The position numbers were made by a program, and so were the translations under genes. The notes beneath the pieces are model-generated. The model was not told the origin of the DNA. It searched no databases and was given only the letters and a program-made list of their open reading frames with translations. A DNA stretch of 18,434 bases from CAZEQD01 sp964514305 (GTDB lineage Bacteria; Acidobacteriota; Aminicenantia; Aminicenantales; Aminicenantaceae): positions 1 to 18,434 of the forward strand of contig CAZEQD010000040.1 in the NCBI GenBank assembly GCA_964514305.1, given 5' to 3'. Position 1 is the first letter of the stretch, and each line of letters starts with the position of its first letter. This document shows, in pieces, positions 1 to 7,595 of the stretch.

Positions 1-407
1 TTTTTTTCCCTTCAGAGGAAGATTTCCTTCTTCATCCTGAAGAAAGAGAGATAATTGCCCATGATTCGCCAGCCAAAGAAGCTAAAGAAACCATCGAAGA
101 ATTATTAAAAGGCTCTAAAAAAGGCTATCTCTCGCCTTTTCCTCCGGAAACCAAGTTAAGAGAATTATATATCACTAAAGAGGGAATTGCTTATGTGGAT
201 TTTAATAAAGAGATCCAAGAAAAACATCTCAAGGGTTCATCGGCAGAAATAGCTACCGTTTTTTCCATAGTCAATTCCTTGGCTTATAATTTTAAATCGA
301 TAAAAAAAGTTTTTATTCTAATCGACGGCGGCGAAAAGGAAACCTTAGGTGGGCATCTTAGTTTAGCCTATCCGTTCCTTCCTAAATACGATTTGTTGGC
401 AGAATAG
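1..407 (+). CDS. GerMN-domain protein, 5'-truncated by the window edge
   Basis: The reading frame is open from the first bases (first complete codon at position 3) to TAG at 405-407, so the gene starts outside the window. An internal ATG at 195 would cut the domain and is not the real start. The visible 134 residues end in a GerMN (sporulation/germination) domain: 'AYVDFNKEI', then 'SSAEIATVFSIVNSLAYNF', then 'VFILIDGGEKETLGGHL', matching the family pattern of a beta strand, GSxxE helix, IVNTL helix and LIdG-x-x-eTLxGH strand. GerMN domains occur in many non-sporulating bacteria, usually in secreted or membrane-anchored envelope proteins, so sporulation should not be inferred. Any signal peptide would lie in the missing N-terminus. 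It is followed after 99 bp by der on the same strand. Domain call is firm; biological role is unknown. Confidence 0.85.
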   Translation, partial: FFPSEEDFLLHPEEREIIAHDSPAKEAKETIEELLKGSKKGYLSPFPPETKLRELYITKEGIAYVDFNKEIQEKHLKGSSAEIATVFSIVNSLAYNFKSIKKVFILIDGGEKETLGGHLSLAYPFLPKYDLLAE

Positions 408-506
408 GAAAGCGATCGTCTTTTTGAGGATTTTGCCTGCCTCGAAAAATAAGAAGCTATCAAAGGGAAAATAACTAAACTTATTATCTATGCGGATTGA
501 AAATTA

Positions 507-1844
507 ATGAAAAAATTAGCCAAGGTAGCCATTGTTGGCTTTCCCAACGTAGGCAAATCTACTCTATTTAATCGTCTCTTAAGAAAGAAGAAATCCCTTG
601 TTCACAATCTGCCGGGCATGACTAGAGATCAAGTTATTTCCTCTTGTAATCTTAGCGGCAAGAGATTTCTTTTAATAGATACTGGAGGATTATTCGATTC
701 TAAACAAGATCCTCTTACCACTCAGATTAAAGCCAAAGCCTGGGAAGCCTCCCTCGAGGCTGACCTCCTTCTTGTGGTTCTAGACGGGAAAAGAGAACTT
801 TTACCAGCCGAAGAGGAGCTCTTTTTAGCTTTAAAGAAATTAAATAAGCCAATAGTAGTAGTCGTTAATAAAATAGATTCACCGGCTGAGGAGATAAAGC
901 TTGGTGACTTTTACAGATTAGGAGAAGATAATCTGGTGGCTATTTCAGCTGAACATAAAAGAAATATAGAAAATTTAGAGAGAATTATCTGGCTGCTACT
1001 TCCTTCTTTTTCCTCTGAAAAAGAGGTAGCAAAACCCCTAAAAATTGCTGTTGTCGGACGGATTAACGTCGGAAAATCGTCTATTATTAATCGCCTCTGT
1101 GGTCAGGAAAGATTAATAGTAAGCCAAATTCCGGGGACAACAAGGGATAGTATTGATACTCTGATCAGGAGAAATAAAAAAGTGTTTTCTGTGGTTGATA
1201 CGGCCGGTATTCGGAAGTTAAGCCGGACTCGGGACAAAAGAGAAAAGGCCAGTATTATCAAAGCTAAAAAAGATATTGCTCAGGCTGATGTAATTTGTTT
1301 GGTACTCGATGCTCAAGAGTTTCCAACCAGACAGGATACGGCCATTGCCCATTTGGCTCATAACTCTGGCAAGCCTTTATTATTGGCTTTAAATAAATGG
1401 GATTTAGTTGAGAAAGAAGCCGACCTGTCCCAAGAATTCAAGCAACGGATTTTTAGGAAGTTAGATTTTGTCAGTTATGCTCCTCTTCTCTTTATTTCAG
1501 CTCTAACTGGAAAGCGGGTGGTTAAAATCTTGGAAGTAGCCGAGAAAGTCTACGCTGATGCTTGTCAAAAAATTTCCACTTCGAAGATTAATAAATTTTT
1601 AAGGTGGCTAAATACAAATTATGTCCTTCTTTCCAGAAAGAAGAAGAGAATAAAAATAAAATATATGACTCAAATTGGTATTCTTCCGCCCACTTTTATT
1701 TATTTTAGTTCAACCCACGTTCCTCTTGCCCAAGAACATGAAAAATTGCTAGTAAATTTAGTCCGCCAGCAATTTGACTTTAAAGGAACACCAATCCGTC
1801 TCATCCATAGAAGCAGCCGCCAGCTCAGGAGAAGACCTCAATGA
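507..1844 (+). CDS. der: Ribosome biogenesis GTPase Der (EngA)
   Basis: Der is a tandem-GTPase factor for late 50S subunit assembly. The 445-residue product has both G domains. Domain 1 has GFPNVGKS (11-18), PGMTRD (36-41), DTGG (58-61) and NKID (121-124). Domain 2 has GRINVGKS (184-191), PGTTRD (209-214), DTAG (231-234) and NKWD (296-299). A KH-like C-terminal domain follows, ending in a basic tail (LRRRPQ). Length is normal for the family. The ATG at 507 is the only suitable start, placing the first P-loop about ten residues in. No clear Shine-Dalgarno sequence precedes it, and I see no convincing promoter in the 99-bp gap, so it may be read from upstream. Identification is very secure. Confidence 0.97.
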   Translation: MKKLAKVAIVGFPNVGKSTLFNRLLRKKKSLVHNLPGMTRDQVISSCNLSGKRFLLIDTGGLFDSKQDPLTTQIKAKAWEASLEADLLLVVLDGKRELLPAEEELFLALKKLNKPIVVVVNKIDSPAEEIKLGDFYRLGEDNLVAISAEHKRNIENLERIIWLLLPSFSSEKEVAKPLKIAVVGRINVGKSSIINRLCGQERLIVSQIPGTTRDSIDTLIRRNKKVFSVVDTAGIRKLSRTRDKREKASIIKAKKDIAQADVICLVLDAQEFPTRQDTAIAHLAHNSGKPLLLALNKWDLVEKEADLSQEFKQRIFRKLDFVSYAPLLFISALTGKRVVKILEVAEKVYADACQKISTSKINKFLRWLNTNYVLLSRKKKRIKIKYMTQIGILPPTFIYFSSTHVPLAQEHEKLLVNLVRQQFDFKGTPIRLIHRSSRQLRRRPQ

Positions 1845-1867
1845 AAAATCCAGATACCTACTTTTCC

Positions 1868-1896
1868 TTGACTTTAAGCCACCTTTCTATTATAAA
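1868..1896 (+). promoter_or_regulatory. Sigma70-type promoter for the TPR lipoprotein gene
   Basis: TTGACT (1868-1873), a 17-bp spacer and TATAAA (1891-1896) lie in the gap between der and the TPR gene. The predicted transcript starts near 1903, leaving a leader of about 38 nt that contains a strong Shine-Dalgarno site (AAGGAGGT, about 1930-1937) ahead of ATG 1941. Ten of twelve hexamer positions match the consensus. Confidence 0.7.
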
Positions 1897-1940
1897 ATTC
1901 TTTTTGAGACAAGAAGAGAAGAGAATATAAGGAGGTTATT

Positions 1941-2972
1941 ATGTCTCGCAAAACTATATATTATTTTTTAGCTATTGCCCTCATACTTGCTCCTCTTTTT
2001 GTTACAGTCAGCTGTCAAAAACTTAAAGTGAACAGATTGAAGGCCAATTATCATTTCACCCGGGCTAATCACCTTTTTACTGATGGCCGCTATCGCCAGG
2101 CTATAAAAGAATATGAAAAAACTTTAAGTTTCAATCCTGAAATAGTAGAGGCGTATCGCTTTTTAGGCGAATGTTATAAAAACCTTTACAGACCTAGCGA
2201 TGAAAGCGAGAAAAACAAGGAGATTGCTCAGAAAGCATTGGAGGCATTAAATAAAGCTTATGAAGCAAATCCTAGCGATAAAGATGTTATCTATTCCTTG
2301 GGCGATATGTATGACAAATTAAGAGACTTCAATAAAGCAGAGGAAATGTACCTGAAAATTATCGAGATGGAGCCCACTAATATGAGCAATTATTATGTTG
2401 TAGCTGAGTTCTACAAGAGATATGCAGGCAGTTCCAAGGAAAAAGAAGAAGGAGAGACAAAGGCAGAAGAGGGTAAAACCCCTTTCCAAAAGGCAGAAGA
2501 GATGTATTTACGGAGAATCGAGACAGATCCAGAAAGCCCTCAGGGTTATGCCTATATAGCCCAATTTTATGAAGGCATTTCTCCTAGACCTGAATTTGAT
2601 AAAGCCAATTATTTCCACGAAAGGCGCATTCAGTTAGATCCTGAGAATCCGGCCGCTTGGCTGTCCAAGGGAGTTAACCGCTGGTCGAAAGCCTACCGGC
2701 TGGCCAATCTTCCCAAAGAGGAACGCCTGGCTTTGGCTAAAGATAGCCTTCAGGCCTTAGAAAAAGCTAATAAATTGGATCCTCAATATCCAGAGCCTTA
2801 TTCATGGCTGAGCGTGCTTTATAAAAGCGTTTTGGCTAAACTGGAACCACAAAGAGCTCAAAGGTACATTAGTCTGGCCGATATGAATGCTCAAAAGTTT
2901 CAGGAATTAAGAAAAAGACAGTTGGAAAGGGAAAGGCTGGAAAAAGAACTTAAAGGCCAGCAAATAAAATAG
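1941..2972 (+). CDS. TPR-repeat lipoprotein, function unknown
   Basis: The 343-residue protein opens with a lipoprotein-like signal peptide (MSRKTIYYFLAIALILAPLF, then VTVSC), with Cys25 as the likely lipidated residue; the lipobox TVSC is imperfect. The rest is TPR helix-turn-helix repeats: about 36-69 (ending SFNPEIVE), 97-145, 183-212 and 265-295, each ending in the usual xxxP-x-x turn. A charged Glu/Lys linker (about 165-185) splits the array, and the C-terminal helix is rich in Arg, Glu and Lys. The start is fixed by AAGGAGGT just upstream. It has its own promoter, so it is probably monocistronic. TPR arrays bind other proteins; the partner is not evident. An envelope scaffold role is inference only. 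Confidence 0.8.
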   Translation: MSRKTIYYFLAIALILAPLFVTVSCQKLKVNRLKANYHFTRANHLFTDGRYRQAIKEYEKTLSFNPEIVEAYRFLGECYKNLYRPSDESEKNKEIAQKALEALNKAYEANPSDKDVIYSLGDMYDKLRDFNKAEEMYLKIIEMEPTNMSNYYVVAEFYKRYAGSSKEKEEGETKAEEGKTPFQKAEEMYLRRIETDPESPQGYAYIAQFYEGISPRPEFDKANYFHERRIQLDPENPAAWLSKGVNRWSKAYRLANLPKEERLALAKDSLQALEKANKLDPQYPEPYSWLSVLYKSVLAKLEPQRAQRYISLADMNAQKFQELRKRQLERERLEKELKGQQIK

Positions 2973-2990
2973 ATAATAATAGCTGATCTT

Positions 2991-3033
2991 CTCTCGATAT
3001 TTTTTGTCGAAAAAAAGAGAGTATTTATATTTT
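2991..3033 (+). terminator. Possible AT-rich terminator after the TPR gene
   Basis: CTCTC (2991-2995) pairs with GAGAG (3017-3021), and inner T-rich and A-rich tracts add pairing with a small internal bulge. A T-rich stretch (TATTTATATTTTT) follows. The stem is mostly A-T, so this is weak. The remainder of the 241-bp gap before the rhomboid gene holds no gene that I can see; TTGTCG-N16-TATATT (3004-3031) within the same stretch is a possible weak promoter. Confidence 0.3.
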
Positions 3034-3213
3034 TAATTCTTATTCTCTATATTACTCACAATTAAAAAGATAGATTAGGGTGGGAAAATTTACTTTATAA
3101 ATTTATTTTATTGGGAGAAGAAAAAGTCGAGAGATTTGAGCTGAAGATTAAAGAGGCAGCAACTTCTTTAAAAAACTGAGAGACATGGCTGAGAAAAGAC
3201 AGGATTAATTTAA

Positions 3214-3873
3214 ATGTTTATTCCCTTAAAAGACGAAAATCCGACTTACCGCTTCCCTTTGGTGACGATTTTATTTATTGGCCTTAATATCGCTGTCTTC
3301 TTTTATCAGATATTTTCTCCTTCTGGGCTGCAATACTACGTCTACAAAATGGGAGCCATTCCTTATGAAATTACTCATTTTACCACTTTGGCTTCTATCC
3401 CCCGAATTTCTCCGCCTTTGGCTCTCCTGACGGCCATGTTTCTCCATGGAAGTCTTTTTCATCTTTTGGGCAACATGCTCTATCTCTGGATATTTGGTAA
3501 TAACATTGAAGATTTCCTGGGTCCTGTGCGCTTTATCTTTTTTTATCTTATTTGCGGTTTAGGGGCCAGTTTGACTCATATCCTATTTAATCCTAATTCT
3601 CGGGTGCCAATGATTGGAGCCAGTGGGGCTATTGCTGGTATCCTGGGAGCGTATATGATATTATATCCTGCGGCCAGAGTCCTGACCCTTGTCTTTATCT
3701 GGGTCATTCCTATTCCAGCCGCAATCATCTTGGGTTTCTGGTTCTTGGCCCAGATATTTAATATTGGACTGGGAGGCGGAGTTGCCTGGTTTGCCCATGT
3801 AGGCGGTTTTTTAATAGGCATCGGCTTGATAAAGATTTACGCCAGAAAGAGGCAGCGGGTCTGGATTAATTGA
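3214..3873 (+). CDS. Rhomboid-family intramembrane serine protease
   Basis: The 219-residue polytopic membrane protein has the complete rhomboid active site. Ser137 lies in the GASG motif (135-138) and His195 in the AHVGG motif of the last catalytic helix. TM2 carries the FLHGSLFHLLGN motif with His78, His83 and Asn87, which in this family helps form the oxyanion site. Roughly six TM segments are visible. Such proteases cut substrate transmembrane segments inside the lipid bilayer; the substrate here is unknown. No extra soluble domain is attached. The start ATG has no Shine-Dalgarno site, but the N-terminus (MFIPLKDENP) is typical of the bacterial subfamily. It ends 70 bp before the first ATG of rplM, with a separate promoter in between. 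Confidence 0.93.
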   Translation: MFIPLKDENPTYRFPLVTILFIGLNIAVFFYQIFSPSGLQYYVYKMGAIPYEITHFTTLASIPRISPPLALLTAMFLHGSLFHLLGNMLYLWIFGNNIEDFLGPVRFIFFYLICGLGASLTHILFNPNSRVPMIGASGAIAGILGAYMILYPAARVLTLVFIWVIPIPAAIILGFWFLAQIFNIGLGGGVAWFAHVGGFLIGIGLIKIYARKRQRVWIN

Positions 3874-3878
3874 TAAAG

Positions 3879-3907
3879 TTGACAATCCCCTTAAGATTTT
3901 GTATTTT
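3879..3907 (+). promoter_or_regulatory. Promoter of the rplM-frr translation operon
   Basis: A consensus TTGACA (3879-3884), a 17-bp spacer and TATTTT (3902-3907) stand right after the rhomboid stop codon. The predicted start is about 3914, exactly where a small inverted repeat begins: TCGCT (3914-3918) and AGCGA (3926-3930), 7-nt loop. The mRNA would therefore begin with a 5-bp hairpin, possibly a 5'-stabilising or autoregulatory leader element. Confidence 0.75.
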
Positions 3908-3951
3908 ATGGCATCGCTTCTCTTTAGCGAAAAAATAAAGGCATGAATAAA

Positions 3952-4380
3952 ATGAAAACTGTCGTACCTAAAAAAAGTGAGATTGAACATAAATGGTGGC
4001 TTATTGATGCTGAGAGAAAAGTTTTAGGGCGGTTAGCCACTGAAATCGCAATTTTGCTTCGTGGTAAGCGCAATCCAAGGTACGTCGATTTTCTGGATAG
4101 TGGTGATTTTGTGGTTGTGGTTAATGCTGAGAAAGTAAAAATTACAGGCAGAAAAATGGAGCAAAAAAAATATTATTCTCACTCTGGCTACCCTGGAGGC
4201 TTAAAAGAGAGAACTTTAAAACAGATGTTAGAAAAAAAACCTGAAGAGGTGATTAAGAAAGCAGTTTGGGGCATGATTCCTAAAAATAAGCTGGGCCGGG
4301 CAATTTATAAGAAATTAAAGGTTTATCGCGGCCCGGATCATCCTCACCAGGCTCAAAAACCAGAGGAATACCGCTTTTAG
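3952..4380 (+). CDS. rplM: 50S ribosomal protein L13
   Basis: L13 is an early-binding large-subunit protein. The sequence matches the family along its length: WWLIDAERKVLGRLATEIA, LRGKRNP, a FLDSGDFVVVVNAEKVKITG strand region, YYSHSGYPGGLKERT, and the C-terminal GMIPKNKLGRAIYKKLKVYRGPDHPHQAQKP. I prefer ATG 3952, because it gives the common MKT start and lies about 10 nt after AAAGG (3937-3941). An in-frame ATG at 3943 would add three residues but stands only 1 nt after that site. It is the first gene of the translation operon, and its stop overlaps the rpsI Shine-Dalgarno site. Confidence 0.97.
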   Translation: MKTVVPKKSEIEHKWWLIDAERKVLGRLATEIAILLRGKRNPRYVDFLDSGDFVVVVNAEKVKITGRKMEQKKYYSHSGYPGGLKERTLKQMLEKKPEEVIKKAVWGMIPKNKLGRAIYKKLKVYRGPDHPHQAQKPEEYRF

Positions 4381-4388
4381 GAGGCACC

Positions 4389-4793
4389 TTGAGTTTAATA
4401 CAATATTATGGCACTGGTAAAAGAAAAACCTCTACGGCCAGAGTGTTTCTTCGTCCAGGCAAGGGAGATATCACTTTGTACGTCAATAAAAAGCCGCGGC
4501 CTTTTACTGAATATTTTCACCTTGATGGTCAAAGACACATTATTAGGCAGCCTCTCCATCTGACCGAAACTGAAAAAAAGTTTGATATTTTCATTAGAGT
4601 AAATGGTGGCGGTAAGAGCGGCCAAGCTGAAGCTATCCGCTTGGGAATATCAAGGGCATTAGTAGAATTCAATAAAGAGCTGAGAAAAATCCTTAAGCAG
4701 GCAGGGTTTCTAACCAGAGATGCCAGGATTAAGGAGAGAAAAAAGTATGGTTTATTAGGTGCTCGGAAGGCTCCCCAGTATCACAAGAGATAA
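4389..4793 (+). CDS. rpsI: 30S ribosomal protein S9
   Basis: S9 is a small-subunit head protein whose C-terminal tail reaches the P-site tRNA. Family hallmarks are YYGTGKRKTSTARVFLRPG at the N-terminus, VNGGGKSGQAEAIRLGISRAL in the middle, and the C-terminal tail RKKYGLLGARKAPQYHKR ending in the conserved Lys-Arg. The start codon is TTG at 4389, set by AGGAGG at 4379-4384, which overlaps the rplM TAG stop. That arrangement implies translational coupling to rplM. Normal length (134 residues). The pairing with rplM is conserved in most bacteria. Confidence 0.97.
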   Translation: MSLIQYYGTGKRKTSTARVFLRPGKGDITLYVNKKPRPFTEYFHLDGQRHIIRQPLHLTETEKKFDIFIRVNGGGKSGQAEAIRLGISRALVEFNKELRKILKQAGFLTRDARIKERKKYGLLGARKAPQYHKR

Positions 4794-4808
4794 AAAGGAG
4801 AATTGTTT

Positions 4809-5618
4809 TTGGTAACAGTAACAATGAAGGAACTCTTAGAAGCAGGAGTCCATTTTGGCCACCAGACAAGAAGGTGGAATCCTAAGATGAAGGGTTATAT
4901 TTTCGGTCAGAGGAACGGAATTTATATTATTGACCTCCAAAAAACAATTAGGATTTTCAAAGATGCCCTCCAATTTATAAGAAGTGTGGCTGAAGAGGGG
5001 AAAGAAGTACTTATGGTCGGTACCAAAAAACAAGCTCAAGATATTGTCAGAGAGTATTCCTTGAAGTGCGAATCATGTTTTGTTAACCAGCGGTGGTTAG
5101 GAGGACTTTTGACAAATTTTGATGTCGTTCGAGGGAGTGTAGAGAGGCTGATCGAACTGGAAGAAATGAAAGAAGATGGCCGCTGGGAGCTTCTTTCCAA
5201 AAAAGAACAATCAAAATTAGAAAAAGTCTACAGAAAACTCTCTAAAAATTTGGGAGGAATAAAGAAAATGACAGAGCTTCCCGGAGTTTTATTTGTCATA
5301 GATTCTGTGAAAGAAGAAATAGCTATTAACGAGGCTAAAAAACTCAAGATACCGATCGTAGCTGTAGTTGATACTAATGGTGATCCCGAAGATATAGATT
5401 ATCCAATTCCGGGCAATGATGATGCTGTCAGAGCCATAGAATTATTTGCTTCTAAGGTGGCTGAGGCCATTATTGAGGGCAAGAAGAGGAAATTAGAAAA
5501 AGAACTGGAACAAGCTAAAAAGGAAGAAGAAATGGCTGAAGAACAGCCACCGTCTCCAGAAGCCTCCAACCAGAGTGGAGAAGAGGCAACTTCTTCCAAT
5601 ACAGAGAAATTAACTTAG
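4809..5618 (+). CDS. rpsB: 30S ribosomal protein S2
   Basis: S2 binds late to the small subunit near S1. The sequence has the canonical start region TMKELLEAGVHFGHQTRRWN, then VLMVGTKKQAQDIV, NQRWLGGLLTNF, and IPIVAVVDTNGDPEDIDYPIPGNDDA. I choose TTG at 4809: it lies 8 nt after AAGGAG (4795-4800) and yields the usual MVTVTMKE N-terminus. A TTG at 4803 in the same frame is only 2 nt from that site and is less likely. After the S2 domain there is an acidic, low-complexity tail of about 45 residues (Glu/Lys, then Pro/Ser/Glu), longer than the shortest family members but seen in several phyla. Third gene of the operon. Confidence 0.96.
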   Translation: MVTVTMKELLEAGVHFGHQTRRWNPKMKGYIFGQRNGIYIIDLQKTIRIFKDALQFIRSVAEEGKEVLMVGTKKQAQDIVREYSLKCESCFVNQRWLGGLLTNFDVVRGSVERLIELEEMKEDGRWELLSKKEQSKLEKVYRKLSKNLGGIKKMTELPGVLFVIDSVKEEIAINEAKKLKIPIVAVVDTNGDPEDIDYPIPGNDDAVRAIELFASKVAEAIIEGKKRKLEKELEQAKKEEEMAEEQPPSPEASNQSGEEATSSNTEKLT

Positions 5619-5627
5619 GAGAATTCA

Positions 5628-6224
5628 ATGAATATCTCGGCTGAAATGGTAAAAGAGTTGCGCCAACGAACAGGAATAGGCATGATGGAATGCAAAAAGG
5701 CTTTGCAGGAAAGCCAAGGGGATATAGAAAAGGCTATCGTCGTCCTCAGAAAAAAGGGATATGCTCGGGCTAAAGAAAAGATGAGTCGAGAAACAGCCGA
5801 AGGAATTATCGGCTCTTACATTCATCTTAATGGCAAAATTGGAGTTTTAGTAGAAGTCAATTGTGAGTCAGATTTTGTTGCTCGGAATCAGGAATTCGAA
5901 GAGCTGGTAAAAAATATAGCCATGCATATTGCTGCGGCTAAACCCCAGTATGTTTCCTCTGAAGAAGTCCCCTCAGAAGTGCTGGAACAGGAGAAGGAAA
6001 TCATCCGGGAACAATTTAAAGATTCCAACAAGCCCCCGGAGATTATAGAGAGAATTGTCCAAGGAAAACTGGGGAAATTTTATGAAGAAGTTTGTCTCTT
6101 AGATCAGCCTTATATCAGAGATGATAAATTGTCGATTAAGCAACTTATTGCTTCTTATATTGCTAAATTTGGCGAAAACATAAAAGTAAGAAGGTTTGCC
6201 CGCTTTGAGTTGGGCAAACCCTAA
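5628..6224 (+). CDS. tsf: Elongation factor Ts (short form)
   Basis: EF-Ts exchanges GDP for GTP on EF-Tu. The N-terminal UBA-like region (about 5-45) has LRQRTGIGMMECKKALQES, with the conserved G-M-M-x-CKKAL. The core has IGVLVEVNCESDFVARNQEF (71-90). At 198 residues it is the short form, similar in length to Thermus and Thermotoga proteins and lacking the second subdomain repeat of the ~283-residue E. coli protein. The ATG follows AGGAG at about 5617-5621, overlapping the rpsB stop. Its last codons form the left and right arms of a strong hairpin (6193-6220). Confidence 0.96.
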   Translation: MNISAEMVKELRQRTGIGMMECKKALQESQGDIEKAIVVLRKKGYARAKEKMSRETAEGIIGSYIHLNGKIGVLVEVNCESDFVARNQEFEELVKNIAMHIAAAKPQYVSSEEVPSEVLEQEKEIIREQFKDSNKPPEIIERIVQGKLGKFYEEVCLLDQPYIRDDKLSIKQLIASYIAKFGENIKVRRFARFELGKP

Positions 6225-6229
6225 ATTTT
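6193..6229 (+). terminator. Hairpin over the tsf stop: possible attenuator before pyrH
   Basis: GGTTTGCCC (6193-6201) and GGGCAAACC (6212-6220) form a perfect 9-bp stem with a 10-nt loop, followed by CTAAATTTT. The stem lies inside the last tsf codons and the tract runs through the TAA stop. The T-tract is short and interrupted, so partial rather than complete termination is more likely. Translating ribosomes finishing tsf would melt it. Confidence 0.5.
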
Positions 6230-6233
6230 GATA

Positions 6234-6953
6234 ATGCCTCTACCACAGCCTGCCTATAAAAGAATTCTCCTTAAGCTTTCCGGTGAATCTCTTTTAGGTA
6301 ATTATGCCTATGGAATTGACCTCAACATTACAAAATCTGTGGCTCAGGAAATAAAAGAAATACATGATCTGGGAGTGGAGACGGCTATTATGATCGGAGG
6401 CGGTAATATTTTTAGAGGTATTCACGGAGCTGAGGTGGGCATGGATCGAACAGCAGCCGATTATATGGGCTTACTGGCCACCATCATCAACGGTATTGCC
6501 CTCCAGGATGCTTTAGAGAAAGAAGGCGTTGTCACCAGGCTTATTTCAGCCATAGAAATTAAAGCAGTAGCTGAGCCCTTTATCCGCCGAAGGGTAGTCA
6601 GGCATTTAGAAAAAAGAAGAATTGTTATTTTTAGTGCTGGAATTGGTAGCCCTTATTTCACCACCGATACAGCCGCAGCCTTAAGGGCCCTGGAAATAAA
6701 AGCTGAGGTGATATTAAAAGCTACTAAAGTTGATGGGGTTTATTCGGCTGATCCCATGGTGGATAAAACGGCCAAGAAATTTAAGACTATCAAGTATATA
6801 GATGTTATCAACAGGGGCTTAAAAGTGATGGATACCACAGCCATTTCTTTATGCAAAGATAATGAGCTGCCTATCATCGTCTTCAATTTAAGGAAAAGGG
6901 GAAATATTAAGAAGGCTGTTTTGGGTCAGCAGGTAGGAACTCGGGTCTGTTGA
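6234..6953 (+). CDS. pyrH: Uridylate kinase (UMP kinase)
   Basis: PyrH phosphorylates UMP to UDP in pyrimidine nucleotide synthesis and belongs to the amino-acid kinase fold. Visible motifs are KRILLKLSGESLLG (nucleotide binding), GGGNIFRGI, DRTAADYMGLLATIING, GIGSPYFTTDTAAALRALEI and KATKVDGVYSADP, ending with MDTTAISLCKDNELPIIVFNL. Length is normal (239 residues). I choose ATG 6234; an in-frame TTG at 6228 would add two residues. Neither has a good Shine-Dalgarno site. This start lies directly after the tsf hairpin, so pyrH output may be set below that of the ribosomal genes. The tsf-pyrH-frr order is widely conserved. Confidence 0.96.
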   Translation: MPLPQPAYKRILLKLSGESLLGNYAYGIDLNITKSVAQEIKEIHDLGVETAIMIGGGNIFRGIHGAEVGMDRTAADYMGLLATIINGIALQDALEKEGVVTRLISAIEIKAVAEPFIRRRVVRHLEKRRIVIFSAGIGSPYFTTDTAAALRALEIKAEVILKATKVDGVYSADPMVDKTAKKFKTIKYIDVINRGLKVMDTTAISLCKDNELPIIVFNLRKRGNIKKAVLGQQVGTRVC

Positions 6954-6978
6954 CAAGCAGCCATAAAATCCTGAAAAT
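6950..6978 (+). promoter_or_regulatory. Possible internal promoter for frr
   Basis: A perfect TTGACA (6950-6955) overlaps the pyrH stop codon. A 17-bp spacer and GAAAAT (6973-6978, 4 of 6 matches to TATAAT) follow. A start near 6985 would leave a 25-nt leader carrying AAGGA (about 6998-7002) at good spacing from ATG 7010. Confidence 0.35.
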
Positions 6979-7009
6979 GGGAAAAGAGTAAGCGAAGAAG
7001 GATATAAAG

Positions 7010-7567
7010 ATGGTCAAGGGAATTTTAAGAGAACTTGAAAAAAAGATGAAGGGTTCAGTAGAGCATTTCCGCAAGGATTTAAGCAAACTGAGAACAGGCC
7101 GGGCCAACATCAATCTCTTTGAAGACATTAAGGTCGAGTATTACGGAAATTTGACCCCTCTCAATCAAGTGGCCACTTTAGGTGTTCCTGAACCCACTTT
7201 AATTACCATTAAACCCTGGGATCCTTCCCTGCTGGAAGTTATTGATAAAGCTATCAGAGCGGCTGACCTTGGACTTAATCCCATTAATGACGGCAAAATC
7301 CTCAAGGTGCCTATTCCACCTTTAGATGAGGAAAGAAGAAAAGAAATAGCCAAGCGGGTGAGAAAAATGCTGGAAGAAGAAAAGACAGTTCTACGTAACT
7401 TCCGAAGGGAGAGCAAAGAAGAAATAGAAGAACTTGAAGAAAAAAAGGAAATTACAGAAGATGATAAATTTTGGGGTTATGATAAACTCCAGGAGTTAAC
7501 GGCTGAGTATAGTAAAAGACTGGAGGAACTGGCTACAGCCAAGGAAAAAGAAATTCTTGAACTTTAA
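7010..7567 (+). CDS. frr: Ribosome recycling factor
   Basis: RRF, with EF-G, splits post-termination ribosomes. The 185-residue protein is full length and shows the family signature: FRKDLSKLRTGRANINLFEDI, VEYYGN-x-TPLNQVA, ITIKPWDPS, AIRAADLGLNPINDGK, then IPIPPLDEERRKEIAKRVRK and a long charged helix. Domain I is the helical bundle and domain II the small beta/alpha domain in the middle (about 30-105). AAGGA 7 nt upstream supports the start at ATG 7010. It is the last gene of the translation operon; a convergent gene begins 28 bp downstream. A short 5-bp stem (AAGGC 7566-7570 with GCCTT 7577-7581) followed by TT is the only terminator-like structure in that gap. Confidence 0.97.
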   Translation: MVKGILRELEKKMKGSVEHFRKDLSKLRTGRANINLFEDIKVEYYGNLTPLNQVATLGVPEPTLITIKPWDPSLLEVIDKAIRAADLGLNPINDGKILKVPIPPLDEERRKEIAKRVRKMLEEEKTVLRNFRRESKEEIEELEEKKEITEDDKFWGYDKLQELTAEYSKRLEELATAKEKEILEL

Positions 7568-7595
7568 GGCAGGCTGGCCTTTTCAGGCTCAGTCC

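Noticed and set aside
1..407. Evidence for sporulation from the GerMN domain
   Set aside because: GerMN domains are common in non-sporulating bacteria, and no spore-specific gene is seen in the window.
421..449. T-run, GAGG/CCTC stem and A-run after the GerMN gene, considered as an intrinsic terminator
   Set aside because: The T-tract precedes and the A-tract follows the 4-bp stem on both strands, the reverse of a rho-independent terminator, and the stem is too short.
1774..1971. 65-codon frame bridging the der end and the TPR gene start
   Set aside because: It overlaps two well-supported genes in another frame and crosses the TPR promoter and ribosome-binding site.
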